This document shows, piece by piece, positions 1 to 10,494 of a DNA stretch of 64,000 bases. Every line of letters starts with the position of its first letter. The stretch's first letter is position 1. The translations under genes were made by a program, and so were the position numbers. Source of the DNA: Branchinecta lynchi. Its lineage: Eukaryota; Arthropoda; Branchiopoda; Anostraca; Branchinectidae. The notes beneath the pieces were generated by a model. That model was not told where the DNA came from. It searched no databases and was given only the letters and a program-made list of their open reading frames with translations. Where the stretch lies: positions 1,736,001 through 1,800,000 of the forward strand of contig JAKZAP010000018.1 in the NCBI GenBank assembly GCA_023053575.1, given 5' to 3'.

Positions 1-2
1 AA

Positions 3-2297
3 ATGTTGAAAAGTAGTCCCCCAGAAAATGTAGAAGCATGTTTAGAAAAGTATCGTATTGAGAGAAAAAAATACAAAAACCTGTTAAAAAATAAGAAAAG
101 TAGGATAGACGAAGAAAATAAAAAAGAAGTGATAAAGAGTTTTAGGGAAAAGAACACTAGGGAGTTTTGGAATAGTGTTAAGTGTACGATTAGTAATAAG
201 GAACAATGCAACGTCCCTCCGGCGGAGTCATGGCCGGAATTTTTGGAAGAAAAAGAAGGAGGAATGAGTGATGGGGATAAGTTACCTGAACAATTTGTGG
301 AGGATCTTAAGACTATGTATTGTTTTCCATTGAAAGAGGTAGATTCGCAGCTTTTAGATCCTATAACAGAAACGGAAGTATGGTCATCCCTGAAATCTAT
401 GAAAGGTAGGTCAGCTCCAGGACCAGACGGCATACCGACAATAGTTTTAAAGTGGAGCAGAGTTTACGTTTTACCGTTCCTGGCTTTGACGTTTTCTTGG
501 ATGGTGGAAAAAGCAACATGGCCTAGTCAGTGGAATATATCGATAGTGGTACCAATATTTAAAAAGGGGGATAGGAAATGTCATGATAATTATAGAGGGA
601 TCCATTTAGGATCTACAATAAGTAAGTTATTTTGTAAAATTATAGACGTTAGAATAAAAAAGTGGTTAGATACGACAGATAAGTTAACTAGGGTCCAGGC
701 AGGTTTTAGGAAAGGGTACAGTACTTTGGACCAAATATTTAGTTTACAAGTAATAATTCGGAAATATACAGCGAAAAGAAGAGGAAGGTTATATGTTGCG
801 TTTGTGGATCTGAAAGGAGCATTCGATCATGTTAAGCGCCATTTACTGATGGAAGCACTGGTGAGTATTGGCCTACCTAGCCGATTAGTTTTGTTAATAG
901 TGGAAATATATGCTAAAATATACATAGTAGTTAGAGTTTTTAAAAATGTGTCACGGAGGATTAAATCGTTAAAGGGAGTTAAACAAGGGTGTACTCTATC
1001 CCCGAAGTTGTTCTCTATTTATATTAATGATTTGGAACAATTTATGATTGAAAAAAATGCGCCAACAATAAATATTGACATAGTAACAATTTGTTTGTTG
1101 TTATTCGCGGATGATATTGCATTGATAGCAGAATCAAGGCATAATCTTCAGAAGCTGTTGGATATTTTGGATGAATATCTCGCAGTAAAGGAGCTAGAGA
1201 TAAACATAGAAAAAACAGTTGTAATGGTTTTTAGGAAAGGAGGTAAAATAGACCAGGAGCCGTTGTTAAAGTTTAGAGGAGAGCCGATTAGTTATAAAGA
1301 ACAATTTAATTACCTAGGATGTACGCTTACGTGGAACGGAAAGTTTGGAAAGCAGTTTGAGAATAGTCTTGCTAAAGGAAAGCGTTTTATTAATATGATG
1401 TTACGGAGTAGCCTTAGGGAAATCGGTGATTTAAAATTACATAAACATTTATTTAAGTCTAAAGTTATACCTGCGGTCCATTATGGATCTGAAATATGGG
1501 GTTTTGGTAAGGGGGAAAAATTAGAACAATTACAGTTAAGTTATTTCAAAAGAATTTTAGGGGTTAGTGAAAAAATAAATTCATTAGTAGTTAAAGGGGA
1601 TTTAGGTTTAGCAAGCATGCGTAGACATAGATGGGTAGCTATGATAGGTTTTTGGGAAAAGATTTTGATGCTGCCGAGAGTAAGGATCCTCAAGGCGGCT
1701 TATAAAGAGAGTATTTTAGATACTAGAATAGATTCGTGGTCTTCACAAATAAGATGTATTTTAGATGGTTGTGGATTGTCAATGTGGTGGAATGATGGCG
1801 TAGGTCCTGGTTTGCAATTGGGAAAAATAAAAAAAGAGGTGGAGGCTAGGCTTTTAGACCAAGAAATTCAGAGTTGGCAGGTTGCAAAGGATCTGTCACA
1901 TTCATTGAGGTATTATGCTAAGGCTAAAGAGGTGTGGGGGGAGGAAATATTTTTCAAGGTGTTTTTAAAAAAGGAGGAAGTTAAGTTGGTGTGGTGTCTC
2001 AGGGCAGATTGTTTACCGCTTGGGAGAAGAAGAACATATATTGGAAGTTCTTCCGAACGTTCTGGTCAGTATTTCTCCTGTCCAATGTGTGGAGATGAGA
2101 ATGAAAGTGTGGTGCATGTCATGTGTGAATGTGAAGAATTAAGAGAGTTAAGGAATGAAGTGTTTGGAGAATGCGTGAGGGTGTTCGATGAGGAATGGAT
2201 GTGTAGTATGATTGGTAGCCGGCAGTTTGGTGATGTGAGGAGGCTGGCAAGATTCCTCAGGGTCGCTTTTCAACACCGAAAATTATGCCTAGAGTAA
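3..2297 (+). CDS. LINE reverse transcriptase ORF, 5' end outside window
   Basis: This long open frame encodes the polymerase of a non-LTR retrotransposon, which copies its own RNA into nicked chromosomal DNA. Visible RT motifs are GRSAPGPDGIP (about residues 135-145), NYRGIHLGSTISKLF, QAGFRKGYSTLDQI, AFVDLKGAFDHVK, KGVKQGCTLSPKLFSIYIND, and the catalytic FADD at residues 368-371. Near the C-terminus is a CCHC zinc-knuckle (CPMC at about 693-696, then HVMCEC), as seen in R1-, I- and Jockey-like LINE proteins. No endonuclease domain is visible, so the true start lies upstream of the window and the first ATG here is probably internal. The frame has no internal stops over 764 codons, so the copy is young. 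I do not assign the clade. A decayed relative lies at 52702-52890. Confidence 0.92.
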   Translation: MLKSSPPENVEACLEKYRIERKKYKNLLKNKKSRIDEENKKEVIKSFREKNTREFWNSVKCTISNKEQCNVPPAESWPEFLEEKEGGMSDGDKLPEQFVEDLKTMYCFPLKEVDSQLLDPITETEVWSSLKSMKGRSAPGPDGIPTIVLKWSRVYVLPFLALTFSWMVEKATWPSQWNISIVVPIFKKGDRKCHDNYRGIHLGSTISKLFCKIIDVRIKKWLDTTDKLTRVQAGFRKGYSTLDQIFSLQVIIRKYTAKRRGRLYVAFVDLKGAFDHVKRHLLMEALVSIGLPSRLVLLIVEIYAKIYIVVRVFKNVSRRIKSLKGVKQGCTLSPKLFSIYINDLEQFMIEKNAPTINIDIVTICLLLFADDIALIAESRHNLQKLLDILDEYLAVKELEINIEKTVVMVFRKGGKIDQEPLLKFRGEPISYKEQFNYLGCTLTWNGKFGKQFENSLAKGKRFINMMLRSSLREIGDLKLHKHLFKSKVIPAVHYGSEIWGFGKGEKLEQLQLSYFKRILGVSEKINSLVVKGDLGLASMRRHRWVAMIGFWEKILMLPRVRILKAAYKESILDTRIDSWSSQIRCILDGCGLSMWWNDGVGPGLQLGKIKKEVEARLLDQEIQSWQVAKDLSHSLRYYAKAKEVWGEEIFFKVFLKKEEVKLVWCLRADCLPLGRRRTYIGSSSERSGQYFSCPMCGDENESVVHVMCECEELRELRNEVFGECVRVFDEEWMCSMIGSRQFGDVRRLARFLRVAFQHRKLCLE

Positions 2298-2394
2298 GTA
2301 GGTTACGGTATAGATATTTGTTCTTTTTTTTTGTTTATATTGTTGCCATGGCCTTTTGGCTTTTTTGTGCAATTAAATCTTATCTTATCTTATT
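2298..2394 (+). mobile_element. 3' UTR and microsatellite tail of the first LINE
   Basis: The stretch after the stop codon carries the motif CCATGGCCTTTTGGCTT, then an A-rich AATTAAA and a short tail of three to four TTATC units. Other LINE ends in the window share the GGCC-TGGGCTT motif but have different microsatellites. The LINE sits inside an older GGGATCCC repeat, whose right part resumes directly afterwards. Confidence 0.75.
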
Positions 2395-2745
2395 GGGGAA
2401 AGAAGAACCCTGAGTTCATTTTTTTGCTTTCTTTTTTCGCCGGACAAGTAGTTCTGGAGTTCGGCCGAAACCGGGAAATTGGCACAAGTGGCAGGAAGTT
2501 TTCGTCAAAACAGACTTATAGGGGTAAACACACATGCTGAATCCATATCTGAGCTTGGTTTTGTCAGATGATTAGCTATTTGGCCTTAATTTGTTTCTGA
2601 ATTTTAATAGTAGCCTAGAAATGTTCAAGGAGTCTGGCGACGACTGGATCTGGCTAAAACAAGACCCAGTTGACTGGACCAGATATTGAATTTTTAGGTA
2701 TCCATCGAAACCTTTGGTCTTGTTTATTTTGGTGGGGTCCTGATA
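2395..2745 (+). repeat. Right-hand part of a GGGATCCC/137-bp repeat
   Basis: This matches the right end of the element at 24613-26032 over about 300 bases. Shared stretches include TTCGCCGGACAAGTAGTTCT, the CAAGACCCAGTTG hairpin arm and the closing CATCGAAACCTTTGGTCTTG. Its left part is replaced by the LINE, which indicates insertion of the LINE into this repeat. Confidence 0.75.
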
Positions 2746-3941
2746 AATTGACGGCCATCGGTTACCCTCGCTTGCGCATTGTTTTTTTGTTTTTTCGGGT
2801 TGATCTTGCTGAGTGTCGCTGGGTTTGTGGGGCGGGTTCCCGTCTAGTGGTGAGTCATGGAATTATTAACATTTGTTTTTGGAATTAGTTAAATGTAAAA
2901 TAGTTTTATTTTATATTGTACCGGGTTTTTGTCAATCGACCTAGTGTCTCCAGCTTGACCCTATATTTATTATGATTTTACACAGAAGTGTAATTAAAAT
3001 CTTGAACCTTGAACCTAGTATTTTAGAGCTGGAGGCTGAGTTGCTTTCTAACTTGGCCAAAGTGAAAGAAATGCAATTTCTTCTGTACTTTGTCCTTCAA
3101 CCCTCTGGAGTTTGTTATTTTTTTTTATCGGGAGAAAACCTGACCACGCCAAGTTATTACAGATGTATCCTACCGTACTAATAATGAAACCTGACACTAC
3201 TGGAAAACCCAATAAAAAAAACTACTTCCGTATTCTCAATTTGCGGGGAAAAGTTCGTCCAAGTCCGGGAACCGTGTTGATTCAATTGCCGAGCACAGGA
3301 AAGAGAGAACTCTGTGGGATCGATCTACCCAAGTTGGAAGAAAATCCTGGCTGCATTACAATACACACTGGAAGGATGGGGGGGGGGGGGGGGGGGGGGG
3401 GGTAATCTCAGGAATGGATTCGGGGAAACTTGGAGGGAACGTAACCAGAACTAAGGGAACCTTGAAATATGATCCCGGTGCTACACAATAGGTGGAAACC
3501 ACAAATAAACTCAGCCATTAGACACGGAGAAGACGCCCAAGGTGCAATGGGCAAGCGACTACAAAGATGATGTACACTACTATAACAAAGAAGTCCCGCC
3601 ATGGTAAGTATGGTAAGTAGTCAAAAAAAAGATTAACAAGTCTGACGATCTGAGTGTCTATCGAGTAATTAAAGTCGAAGCTTTCGGTGAAAAGTATTAT
3701 TTAGATCAGAAAGTCCCAGTTAACTTTCTTCGGTTATGGATCCAAGCGAGAGCAAAGTGTCTACCAGTATTTGGAAAAGAGAAAGGAGAGAGGCGCAACT
3801 ATCCTTGCATTTCTATAAAATTAGTGGTGAGGGGGTAGGTCATTAGCTCCTGAGTTGTGAAGAGATTTCAAACATGAGGGGTACGATATTTCATATATGG
3901 GAGATGAGGTCCTAGGTATCCTAGGTTTATAGCAAGTCTAC
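2746..3941. other. No gene recognised; weak LINE-like tail and poly-G tract
   Basis: No convincing gene is seen on either strand. AATTAAAATCTTGAACCTTGAACC near 2995-3015 looks like a degenerate LINE tail. A run of about 25 G lies at 3378-3402. The short open frames here lack recognisable domains. Confidence 0.5.
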
Positions 3942-3949
3942 TTCCCTAG

Positions 3950-4296
3950 CAGAGGCGTAACGACAGGGATGGGGGGGACGCCCCCCCCCCCAAAAAGCCG
4001 TCGGCCAGTCGTTAAAAAATACCGAGTTGGCGCGAAGCGCCGCGATTTTTGTCAAAACAGTTGATTTTTCATTCATGAAAACAGTCGGTTTTTCTGTAAA
4101 TTGGTCGATCTTTCGTCAAAATAGTCGTTTTTTTTAAAACCAGTGAATTTTTCGGAAAATAAGTAGATTTTGTTCAAAAATTTCATTTTTTTTGTTGAAA
4201 ACAGTCGTTTTTTCTGCAGAAAAAGTCGATAAAATTACCAGCCAGTCGGTAAATGCTTCGTCCCCCCCCCAAACATTTTGGCTAGTAACGCCTCTG
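3950..4296. mobile_element. Non-autonomous hAT-type element, 347 bp
   Basis: The termini are inverted copies of CAGAGGCGTWAC. The element is flanked by a perfect 8-bp direct repeat TTCCCTAG (3942-3949 and 4297-4304). An 8-bp duplication with CAG-type ends is the signature of hAT transposons. The interior has no coding capacity. It is made of A/T-rich repeats of the type AACAGTCGATTTTTCGTCA, bracketed by C-rich runs near each end. Confidence 0.85.
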
Positions 4297-4620
4297 TTCC
4301 CTAGACTTATAATTACTTTTCAAAATCTGATTACTAGAGTGACTAAGCTGTCAGAAAGTTGTTCAATCCGTAAGTGCAAATAAGTAAGTCATTAATGTAA
4401 GATAAGAGAGTATTTTCTGTGATCGATACGTTTTGTATATACATATAATAAGGAACACAGAAAAGGGAGCAAAAAATACTGATAATAAACTACGATGTTG
4501 AGATAGATCTAACGACTTTCATTTCAATCTACATTCTAAACTGAAATTATACGATAATTAATACTGAAATTTGTACTGCTCCAGATATTACGTATCTAAG
4601 AGGGGGGGGGGGGGGAGATA
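4297..4620. other. No gene recognised
   Basis: AT-rich sequence without a supported gene or repeat. A G tract occurs near 4602-4616. Confidence 0.5.
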
Positions 4621-4993
4621 TTTTTAATATAAATATTCTTTGAGCCCAAGTTGACTTTGAAACATTTATTCAAACAATGTTTACAACGGATAGCGCGTCA
4701 GCTACGATTCTTCATCGGCGATATTTCGGCTCTTGGCAAGGGTCCTCGTCAGTCTGTCAATCTTCTGGGTCAACGTCGGGGAAGGAAAAAAAACTGTAAT
4801 AATCAAATTACAGGCTTGTTTCCTTCCCCGAGGTTGACCCAGAAGATTTCCAAGAAGGCCCGAGATATCGCTGATGAAGAATCGTAATATAAATATTCTT
4901 TGAGCCCAAGCTGACTTTGAAACATTTATTCAAACAATGTTTACAACGGATAGCGCGTCAATCCGTTGTAAACACTGTTTGAATGAATATTTT
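4621..4993. mobile_element. Penelope-like fragment with inverted hammerhead-bearing ends
   Basis: The left arm, on the minus strand, carries a hammerhead-type core: CTGACGAG at 4752-4745, then a stem II region, GAAA, and the GTA/GC junction at 4703/4702. The right arm is a plus-strand relative that has lost the CTGACGAG part. The arms are joined head to head through TTCCTTCCCCGAGGTTGACC. Both arms begin with TTTGAGCCCAAG(C/T)TGACTTTG. Hammerhead motifs are known in the pseudo-LTRs of Penelope-like retroelements, so I read this as a non-autonomous or truncated member. Stem II is shortened, so activity is doubtful. Confidence 0.55.
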
Positions 4994-5011
4994 TAATATC
5001 TTTAACCTACA

Positions 5012-5420
5012 TTGGTCTATTTTTTCTCTTTCTTACTAAATATTATCCAAAAAGGTGAAAGTCGAATAATATTGGGTTTCGCAAGACCAATGAAGAGTTG
5101 CCCACGGATTACTTCTATCTTACTCCCCTTTTATACGACACAACATACCGTACGCCTTATACAGTTTCTCTGGAATGTGGTCTATAAGTCTAAAAGATAT
5201 GGCTCAATATTTTTTTTATTTTTTTAACAAATATATTTACATATATCCAGTGCAAAATACGGAAAAGAGTTAATAATGGTACGGGTCATAACTATGTTTG
5301 AAGACGCACTCAAAATAGGCTGTTTTAACTGGAAACCAGTTCGCCTTGTTTTGGGATACGTGCCAGTTCTACCACCAGAGTACGTTTGTTACAAGTTCGT
5401 TTTTCCAATTTTAGCGGCTT
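5012..5420. other. No gene recognised
   Basis: AT-rich stretch between two hammerhead-bearing fragments. No supported gene. Confidence 0.4.
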
Positions 5421-5520
5421 TTGAGCCTGAAGAGGACCCTTGCCAAGAACGGCTGAAATATAGCTCTAATAAAATTCAGCTGACGTATCCGTTTTGCACT
5501 ATCAAACAATACTGTGTTAA
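5421..5520 (+). mobile_element. Diverged hammerhead-bearing Penelope-like end
   Basis: CTGAAGAG at 5427-5434 is followed by GACCCTTGCCAAGAACGGC, TGAAATATAGC and then CAGCTGACGTATCCG. It is the same family as the copy at 49558-49632. The stem II 3' strand and the cleavage triplet are mutated, so it is probably inactive. Confidence 0.5.
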
Positions 5521-5690
5521 TTACGCAAGACTGTTCCACTTATGCAGGAAAAGAGTACTAATAACAGCATGTCCCTATTTCATGGGCTGGTTATACCCAT
5601 AAATCGACCTCCTTAAAAAATCATTGGGTTTTGGTTGACTTGCTGAAGAAATAACACTATGATGCAAGAATAAGCTACAAACCTTATTTA
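5521..5690. other. No gene recognised
   Basis: Short unassigned spacer before a GGGATCCC element. Confidence 0.4.
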
Positions 5691-5693
5691 CTT

Positions 5694-6745
5694 TTTGGGA
5701 TCCCAAAACGTAAGTGGCGGGATACCTATGACATCGCAAAAGTTGTCCGTCTGTCCGTCCATCCGTCTGTGCGCACTATAACTCTCGAAGGAGATGAGGT
5801 ATTTTGATGAAACTTGGTGTGAGGATTCTATGGGTCAAGAGTAAGGTCGAGTTCGTAGATGTGCACTGTAGCCCTACAGGGTGGGGGAGGGGGTTTAAAT
5901 TAAGGGGCAAGTGAAATATTTTTAAACAGATAATGTGATAGTCGATTATGGGGTAAGAAGACATGCTGAGCACGATGGTGGAAATCATTTTCTCGCCTGA
6001 CAAGTAGTTCGTCCGGAATCTGGCAAAAACCGGAAAGTTTGTTAAAAGTAAAACTTTCAACTGAAGTTGATTAAATGTTTGATTTAGGGGTAAGAAGACA
6101 TGCTGTTCATGATGGTGAAAATCATGTTCTTGTCAGACAAGTAGTTCATCCGGAATCCCGCAAAAACCGGAAAGTTAGTTAAAAGTAAAAGTTTGATCTG
6201 AAGTTGATTAAATGTTCGATTTAGGGGTAAGCAGACATGCTGAACACTGATGTGAAAAACATTTTCTACCCGGACAACTAATTCGCCCGGAATCCGGCCA
6301 ATACTGGAAAATGTGTTAAAAGTAGTAAGTTTTATTTGAAGTTGATTAGATGACAGATTTAGGGATAAGAAGAGACGCTGAGTCTGTATATGACATATAC
6401 TTCGTCCGGAATCCGGTTGTAACCGTTAGAAGCTAAAGTTTTATTTGAAATTGATTAGATGTTCTTGATAAAGAGATACCGTACGCTGAATTCGATTCTG
6501 AATTTTCTTTTTTTGCTGGACAAGCAGTTCGCTCGGAATTCGGCCGAAACTGGAAATTTGGCAGAAGTAAAGCAGGAAGTTTCGGTCAGTATCGTCAAAA
6601 TAGATATGGCTTATAGAGGTATATGTGAACTTGATTTTCTCTAATGATTAGCCTGGCTAAGACTGGATCTGGCGAAGACAAGACCCAGTTGTCTGGATCA
6701 AATATTAGATTTTTGGGATCCCATCGAAACCTTAGGTCTTGTTTA
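5694..6745 (+). repeat. GGGATCCC element with ~137-bp tandem array
   Basis: The left end is TTTTTGGGATCCCAAAACG followed by a (GTCC)n-rich stretch (GTCCGTCTGTCCGTCC). The middle holds about four head-to-tail units of ~137 bp, each with AAGAAGACATGCTG, GGACAAGTAGTTCG, GGAATCCGGC and AACCGGAAAGTT. The right end is TTTTTGGGATCCCATCG and CTTAGGTCTTG. Both ends therefore carry the same palindromic GGGATCCC. There is no coding capacity. Transposon class is unknown. Confidence 0.75.
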
Positions 6746-7095
6746 GTCATTAAGAGGAACAGAGCAGCAGAGCACACATATATGTGTGCATATACAAAAC
6801 CAAAGAAAACCAATACACATACAAAACCAAATGGAACAAACACGAAAATTAACTCAAAGTTTGGGACAGCCACGATCCATGCGGTGGAGCTAATGCAGCG
6901 TTACGAGTACAGGAAAACTTGAACAGAATCTGATCTTGGTGACCAGATTATGTTTACACACAGAGGGAAAAAAATAAAATCTTCAATCCAGAAAATCTGA
7001 CAAAAATAAATTCATTAGTTAATACAAAAATGTTTTAGAGCATTTATGACATCAATACTGATGACTGCTGCTCTCAAAAGCTAGCTAGAATTTTT
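6746..7095. other. No gene recognised
   Basis: Low-complexity A-rich sequence with a short (TA/TG) stretch near 6775-6790. No supported feature. Confidence 0.4.
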
Positions 7096-7096
7096 T

Positions 7097-7576
7097 GTTT
7101 TTGGGATCCCAAAACGTAAGTGGAGGGATACCTATGACATCGCAAAAGTTGTCCGTCTGTCCGTCTGTTCGCACTATAACTCTCGAAGGGAATGAGATAT
7201 TTTGAGGAAACTTGGTGTGAGGACTCCTTGGGTCAAGACTAAGGTCGAGTTCGTAGATCGGCTCTGTAGCTCTACATTTAGGGGTGGGGGAGGGGGTTTA
7301 AATTAAGGGGCAGATGAAATATTTTTAAACAGATGATGTGATAGTCGATTATGGGATAAAAAGACATACTGAACACGGTGGTGAAACCATTTTGATATCG
7401 GACAAGTAGTTCGCTCGGAATCCGGCCAAAACCAGAAAATTTGTTAAAAGTAAAAGTTTTTTTTGAAGCTGATTCGATATTCGATATAGAGGTAAGAAGA
7501 CAGGCTGAACACGATGGTGAAAACCATTTTTTCGCCGGACAAGTAGTTAGCCCAGAATTCGGCCAAAACCGGAAAG
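7097..7576 (+). repeat. GGGATCCC element, left part; cut by the duplicated block
   Basis: It has the same left end as the copy at 5694, followed by two to three array units. The array breaks off after ACCGGAAAG at 7576, where the large duplicated block begins. Confidence 0.7.
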
Positions 7577-7759
7577 TGACATGTACACGGGAGCGAAAAT
7601 AGACATTCGCCGCTAGAAACGATTAAGCAAGGGTAGCTAGACAACGCGAGGTGTGACCTCAAGAACTAGAACCCATCTGCAAGGTGGTGGGAGGGGTCTG
7701 GAAAGTCAAACCGTGGTAAAAAACAGGCGTGAGGAAGAAAAAAATTCGAGTCCGACCAT

Positions 7760-7978
7760 ATGCTTCATTTCCATAGGACTATGAAATTAAGGGTCGTCCA
7801 CAATCTCAGCCTAACCCAACACGGCATAAGAGGAAGACCACGAACAAGCTGGAGATCCATCATTTACAGACAGCTGCTGAGATCGGCACTGGCCCCTCGG
7901 AAGCCCCAGCCCATACATAAGGCCCCGCACAATGGATGCAGCCCATGAAGCCATAGCCTAATTTCTACCACACCGGAT
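7760..7978 (+). pseudogene. LINE ORF C-terminal fragment (RGRPRTSWR motif)
   Basis: The frame contains GIRGRPRTSWRSIIYRQLLRS. The RGRPxxxWR motif is typical of the extreme C-terminus of several LINE polymerase ORFs. Nothing of the RT core is present. The near-identical copy in unit 2 is at 17568-17789. Confidence 0.5.
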
Positions 7979-8056
7979 TCCCTCAACAGCAGTACAAAGT
8001 AACCAAATTCGAGAATCGGGAATTGTAGGTATGAAGCCAAGCTGACCGTTCATTTC

Positions 8057-8546
8057 AAATAAAATAGAAAAATTAGATTTTCGTTTTTTTTCTTAATCAG
8101 CTAGTTACCCCTCCAAGATGATGTGCGATGGATAAGTACAATTTCGGATATTTCGGTTGCACTTCCGGCAAACCGTCCTCAGCGAAAAACACAACTAAAT
8201 TATAAAATCCACCACAATAACAAAAGGAAAACGATGCGGAACCAACAAACAATAAGACGGAATGTAATTAAAACCCAGAAGAACAGCAGTTAAAATGCGA
8301 ATAAAAATAAAATAACGAAAGATAAAATGTGCTTGTTCAAAGTGTATTTGTACAAATCTGTGATTATTTACCATCCAGACGGATGGTAAATTGTAAATAT
8401 ACACAGAATCCAGAATTGTAAATAATCACAGATTTGTAAATATACACTTTGAACACCCACATTTTATCTTTCGTTATTTTATTTTTATCTTTTAACTAGT
8501 TGATCAAGAAAAAAAAAGAAAATCTCGTTTTTCTATTTTATTTGTA
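8057..8546. mobile_element. Foldback element, ~490 bp, copy in unit 1
   Basis: The outer arms are inverted: AATAGAAAAATTAGATTTTC on the left, and its complement near 8515-8545 on the right. The centre (about 8325-8470) is a strong palindrome in which TACAAATCTGTGATTATTTAC is repeated in reverse complement. It is related to the foldback at 26755-27336, which shares the arm sequence GATGATGTGCGAGGGATAA. There is no coding capacity. Confidence 0.65.
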
Positions 8547-9436
8547 GGTGTATACCGACATACCACCGAATCAATTGAGTCATTGGTTGTATTATAGGGA
8601 CAGAGTGAGTTTTATTTCAGTCTTAGGAATCGGTCGGTAAAGAAGTCAGGACTACTCTTGGCACAAAGAATACAAGCTATAGGAAAATAGTTTTATGGGG
8701 TCGGTCTTGTTCGGTCGTATTCGCCCATTAATCTTCGCTCAAAAACAACTTTCCTCAGTTCTGCCATACGAGCAGTTCATAGTAATCTCTTAGGAATTTT
8801 TTCATCAATTACGGAGACCGGTTTTCTTCGTGCTGAGGTCACACAGAGAGTCCGACGTATCTACAAAACATTTTAGCGACGGGACATACAATGGCCACGC
8901 CCAAATTTACCGGAGCCTGCTAAGATCCGAGCCAATATTAACTGCACGGATTAGCAGATTGTTGCAAATGCTTGAGTTTATGGGTTCTGAAGGAGTTACA
9001 AGAGGCAAAACTCAATACAATAAAACGATAGCTTGCCGTATATTTGGCGCTTCAAACATTTATCCCTCTAATCTAAAAAACGTAGATACAAGCAAGCAAT
9101 TCGTAAGTTCTACCAACAGCTACTAACGAAATCTCTTAGAAAGCACTGACACTGAAAAATGGTTAAAACGATCAAAATGGTGTCTGTCAGACCATTGTCC
9201 TAGCTCAATACCCGGGTCTGTTGAGAGTTTGCTTTCTTTAGCGACTAGCTGGACTAGCGAACAAGACTCAAGTCACTGCCCAATCGGAAAAAGATGGTAC
9301 AGTAGCGAAATAAATTGCAGCCGGTCGACTGAGTCCATAGCTACGATCCGGATCTGCGTCGTCATGGATCCAGATCCAAATCCAAGACGATTACTAGATT
9401 TATCCTTCTTGAAAGCCATTCTCTCACAAAAGACAT
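8547..9436. other. Unassigned sequence within the duplicated block
   Basis: No gene domain is recognised. Short frames near 8830-9126 are conserved with unit 2 only because of the duplication. The LINE-tail insertion found in unit 2 falls at the position corresponding to about 8979. Confidence 0.4.
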
Positions 9437-9439
9437 TAA

Positions 9440-9734
9440 GAGCGTATTCCACCCTTCCACAAATAGTAACTATTAGTTACTATTTCCGTTCCAACGTCAC
9501 CAAAAGTACTACGCTGACCGTTCCAACCTTCTCGAAATAGTAACTAATAGTAACTATTTGCTTACCAAGCTCGGGAGCCTAGTAACTACGGATCTCTGTA
9601 ACGTGATTGGTCGGATTCGCCCGTGACGTGATATTCTGCTGGAAAATAGAAAAGTCGTTCCAGCCTTGACGGCAAAAAGCCAGAATTCGTGACGTCATGC
9701 GTAGTAACTACGGTAAGTAGGATGGAACACGCTC
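9440..9734. mobile_element. GAGCG-type MITE, 295 bp, TSD TAA
   Basis: The ends are GAGCGTATTCCA and TGGAACACGCTC, flanked by TAA on both sides (9437-9439 and 9735-9737). The interior contains repeated GTAACTA(T/C)TAGTTAC blocks and TGACGTCATGCGTAG. It belongs to a five-copy family in this window. Confidence 0.85.
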
Positions 9735-9835
9735 TAACAGTCAGAACAACTCATTCCAGGAAATCCTATCGACCACACGTGACGCACCAATTTGAAAAAA
9801 TTTCGAACCGGCGCCAGCTTTCGAATACTGACTAT

Positions 9836-10139
9836 GAGCGTGTTCCATCCTACTTACCGTAGTTACTACGCATGACGTCACGAATTCTGGCTTTTTGCCT
9901 TCAAGGCTGGAACATATTTCTATTTTCTAGCGGGATCTCACGCCAGGGGCGAATCCGACCAATCACGTTACAGAGATGCGTAGTAACTACGCTTACTACG
10001 CTCCCGAGCATGGTAAGCAAATAGTAACTATTAGTTACTATTCCGACAAGGTTGGAACGGTCAGCGTAGTAACTTTTCGTGAGGATGGAACGGAAATAGT
10101 AACTAATAGTAACTATTGTTTGAAGGGTGGAACACGCTC
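9836..10139. mobile_element. GAGCG-type MITE, 304 bp, inverted, with empty site in unit 2
   Basis: The ends are GAGCGTGTTCCATCC and GGTGGAACACGCTC, flanked by TAT (9833-9835 and 10140-10142). At the same place unit 2 reads CTGACTATGTTGGCATG with one TAT and no element (about 19749-19765). This comparison fixes the insertion and its 3-bp target duplication. Confidence 0.93.
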
Positions 10140-10349
10140 TATGTTGGCATGAATTCCACACTTTATAGAAGTATTATTAAGACCTAGGACACTAAATACA
10201 AACAAAACCATACGTTGCTTGATTTGATTATTTGTTCTATTTTCTTGCCACGCTGAAAACCTTTTAAAGCTCACAAGATAACTGTAAGCATCCGGTTTTT
10301 ACAAATAATGCTTCTGTAACTCCAGTTATCCATGTTTTGTTCTGCAACT

Positions 10350-10432
10350 CCTAACGTTGCAATGCAACTCCTAACGTTGCAATGCAACTCCTAACGTTGC
10401 AATGCAACTCCCGTGGAACGTTAGGAGTTGCA
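10350..10432. repeat. 20-bp tandem repeat facing an inverted copy
   Basis: GCAACTCCTAACGTTGCAAT is repeated three times and is followed by GGAACGTTAGGAGTTGC in inverse orientation, flanked by GTTTTGTTCT and AGAACAAAAC. It can fold into a hairpin. Unit 2 has a single copy (19968-20008), so the array has changed by two units between the copies. Confidence 0.8.
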
Positions 10433-10494
10433 GAACAAAACATGTAGCAACAGCCTTTTTCCATTGGTTCTGTTGCATGGTTGCATTGCTCTCC

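Noticed and set aside
3378..3402. Poly-G tracts here and at 4602, 13297, 22821 and others as regulatory G-quadruplexes
   Set aside because: They occur inside several repeat families and vary by slippage. No promoter context.
5276..5602. 108-codon open frame
   Set aside because: Its C-terminal part translates a hammerhead-bearing repeat (EEDPCQ word). The rest has no domain.
8100..8200. CTGAGGACGG...GCAACCGAAA on the minus strand, also at 26870 and 27210, resembling a hammerhead core
   Set aside because: GAAA and a stem are present, but the first stem II position mismatches, no stem I partner exists upstream, and CTGA is lost in two copies. Probably the foldback arm only.
10350..10432. CRISPR-like direct repeats of 20 bases
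   Set aside because: There are no spacers between units, an inverted copy follows, and the context is eukaryotic.
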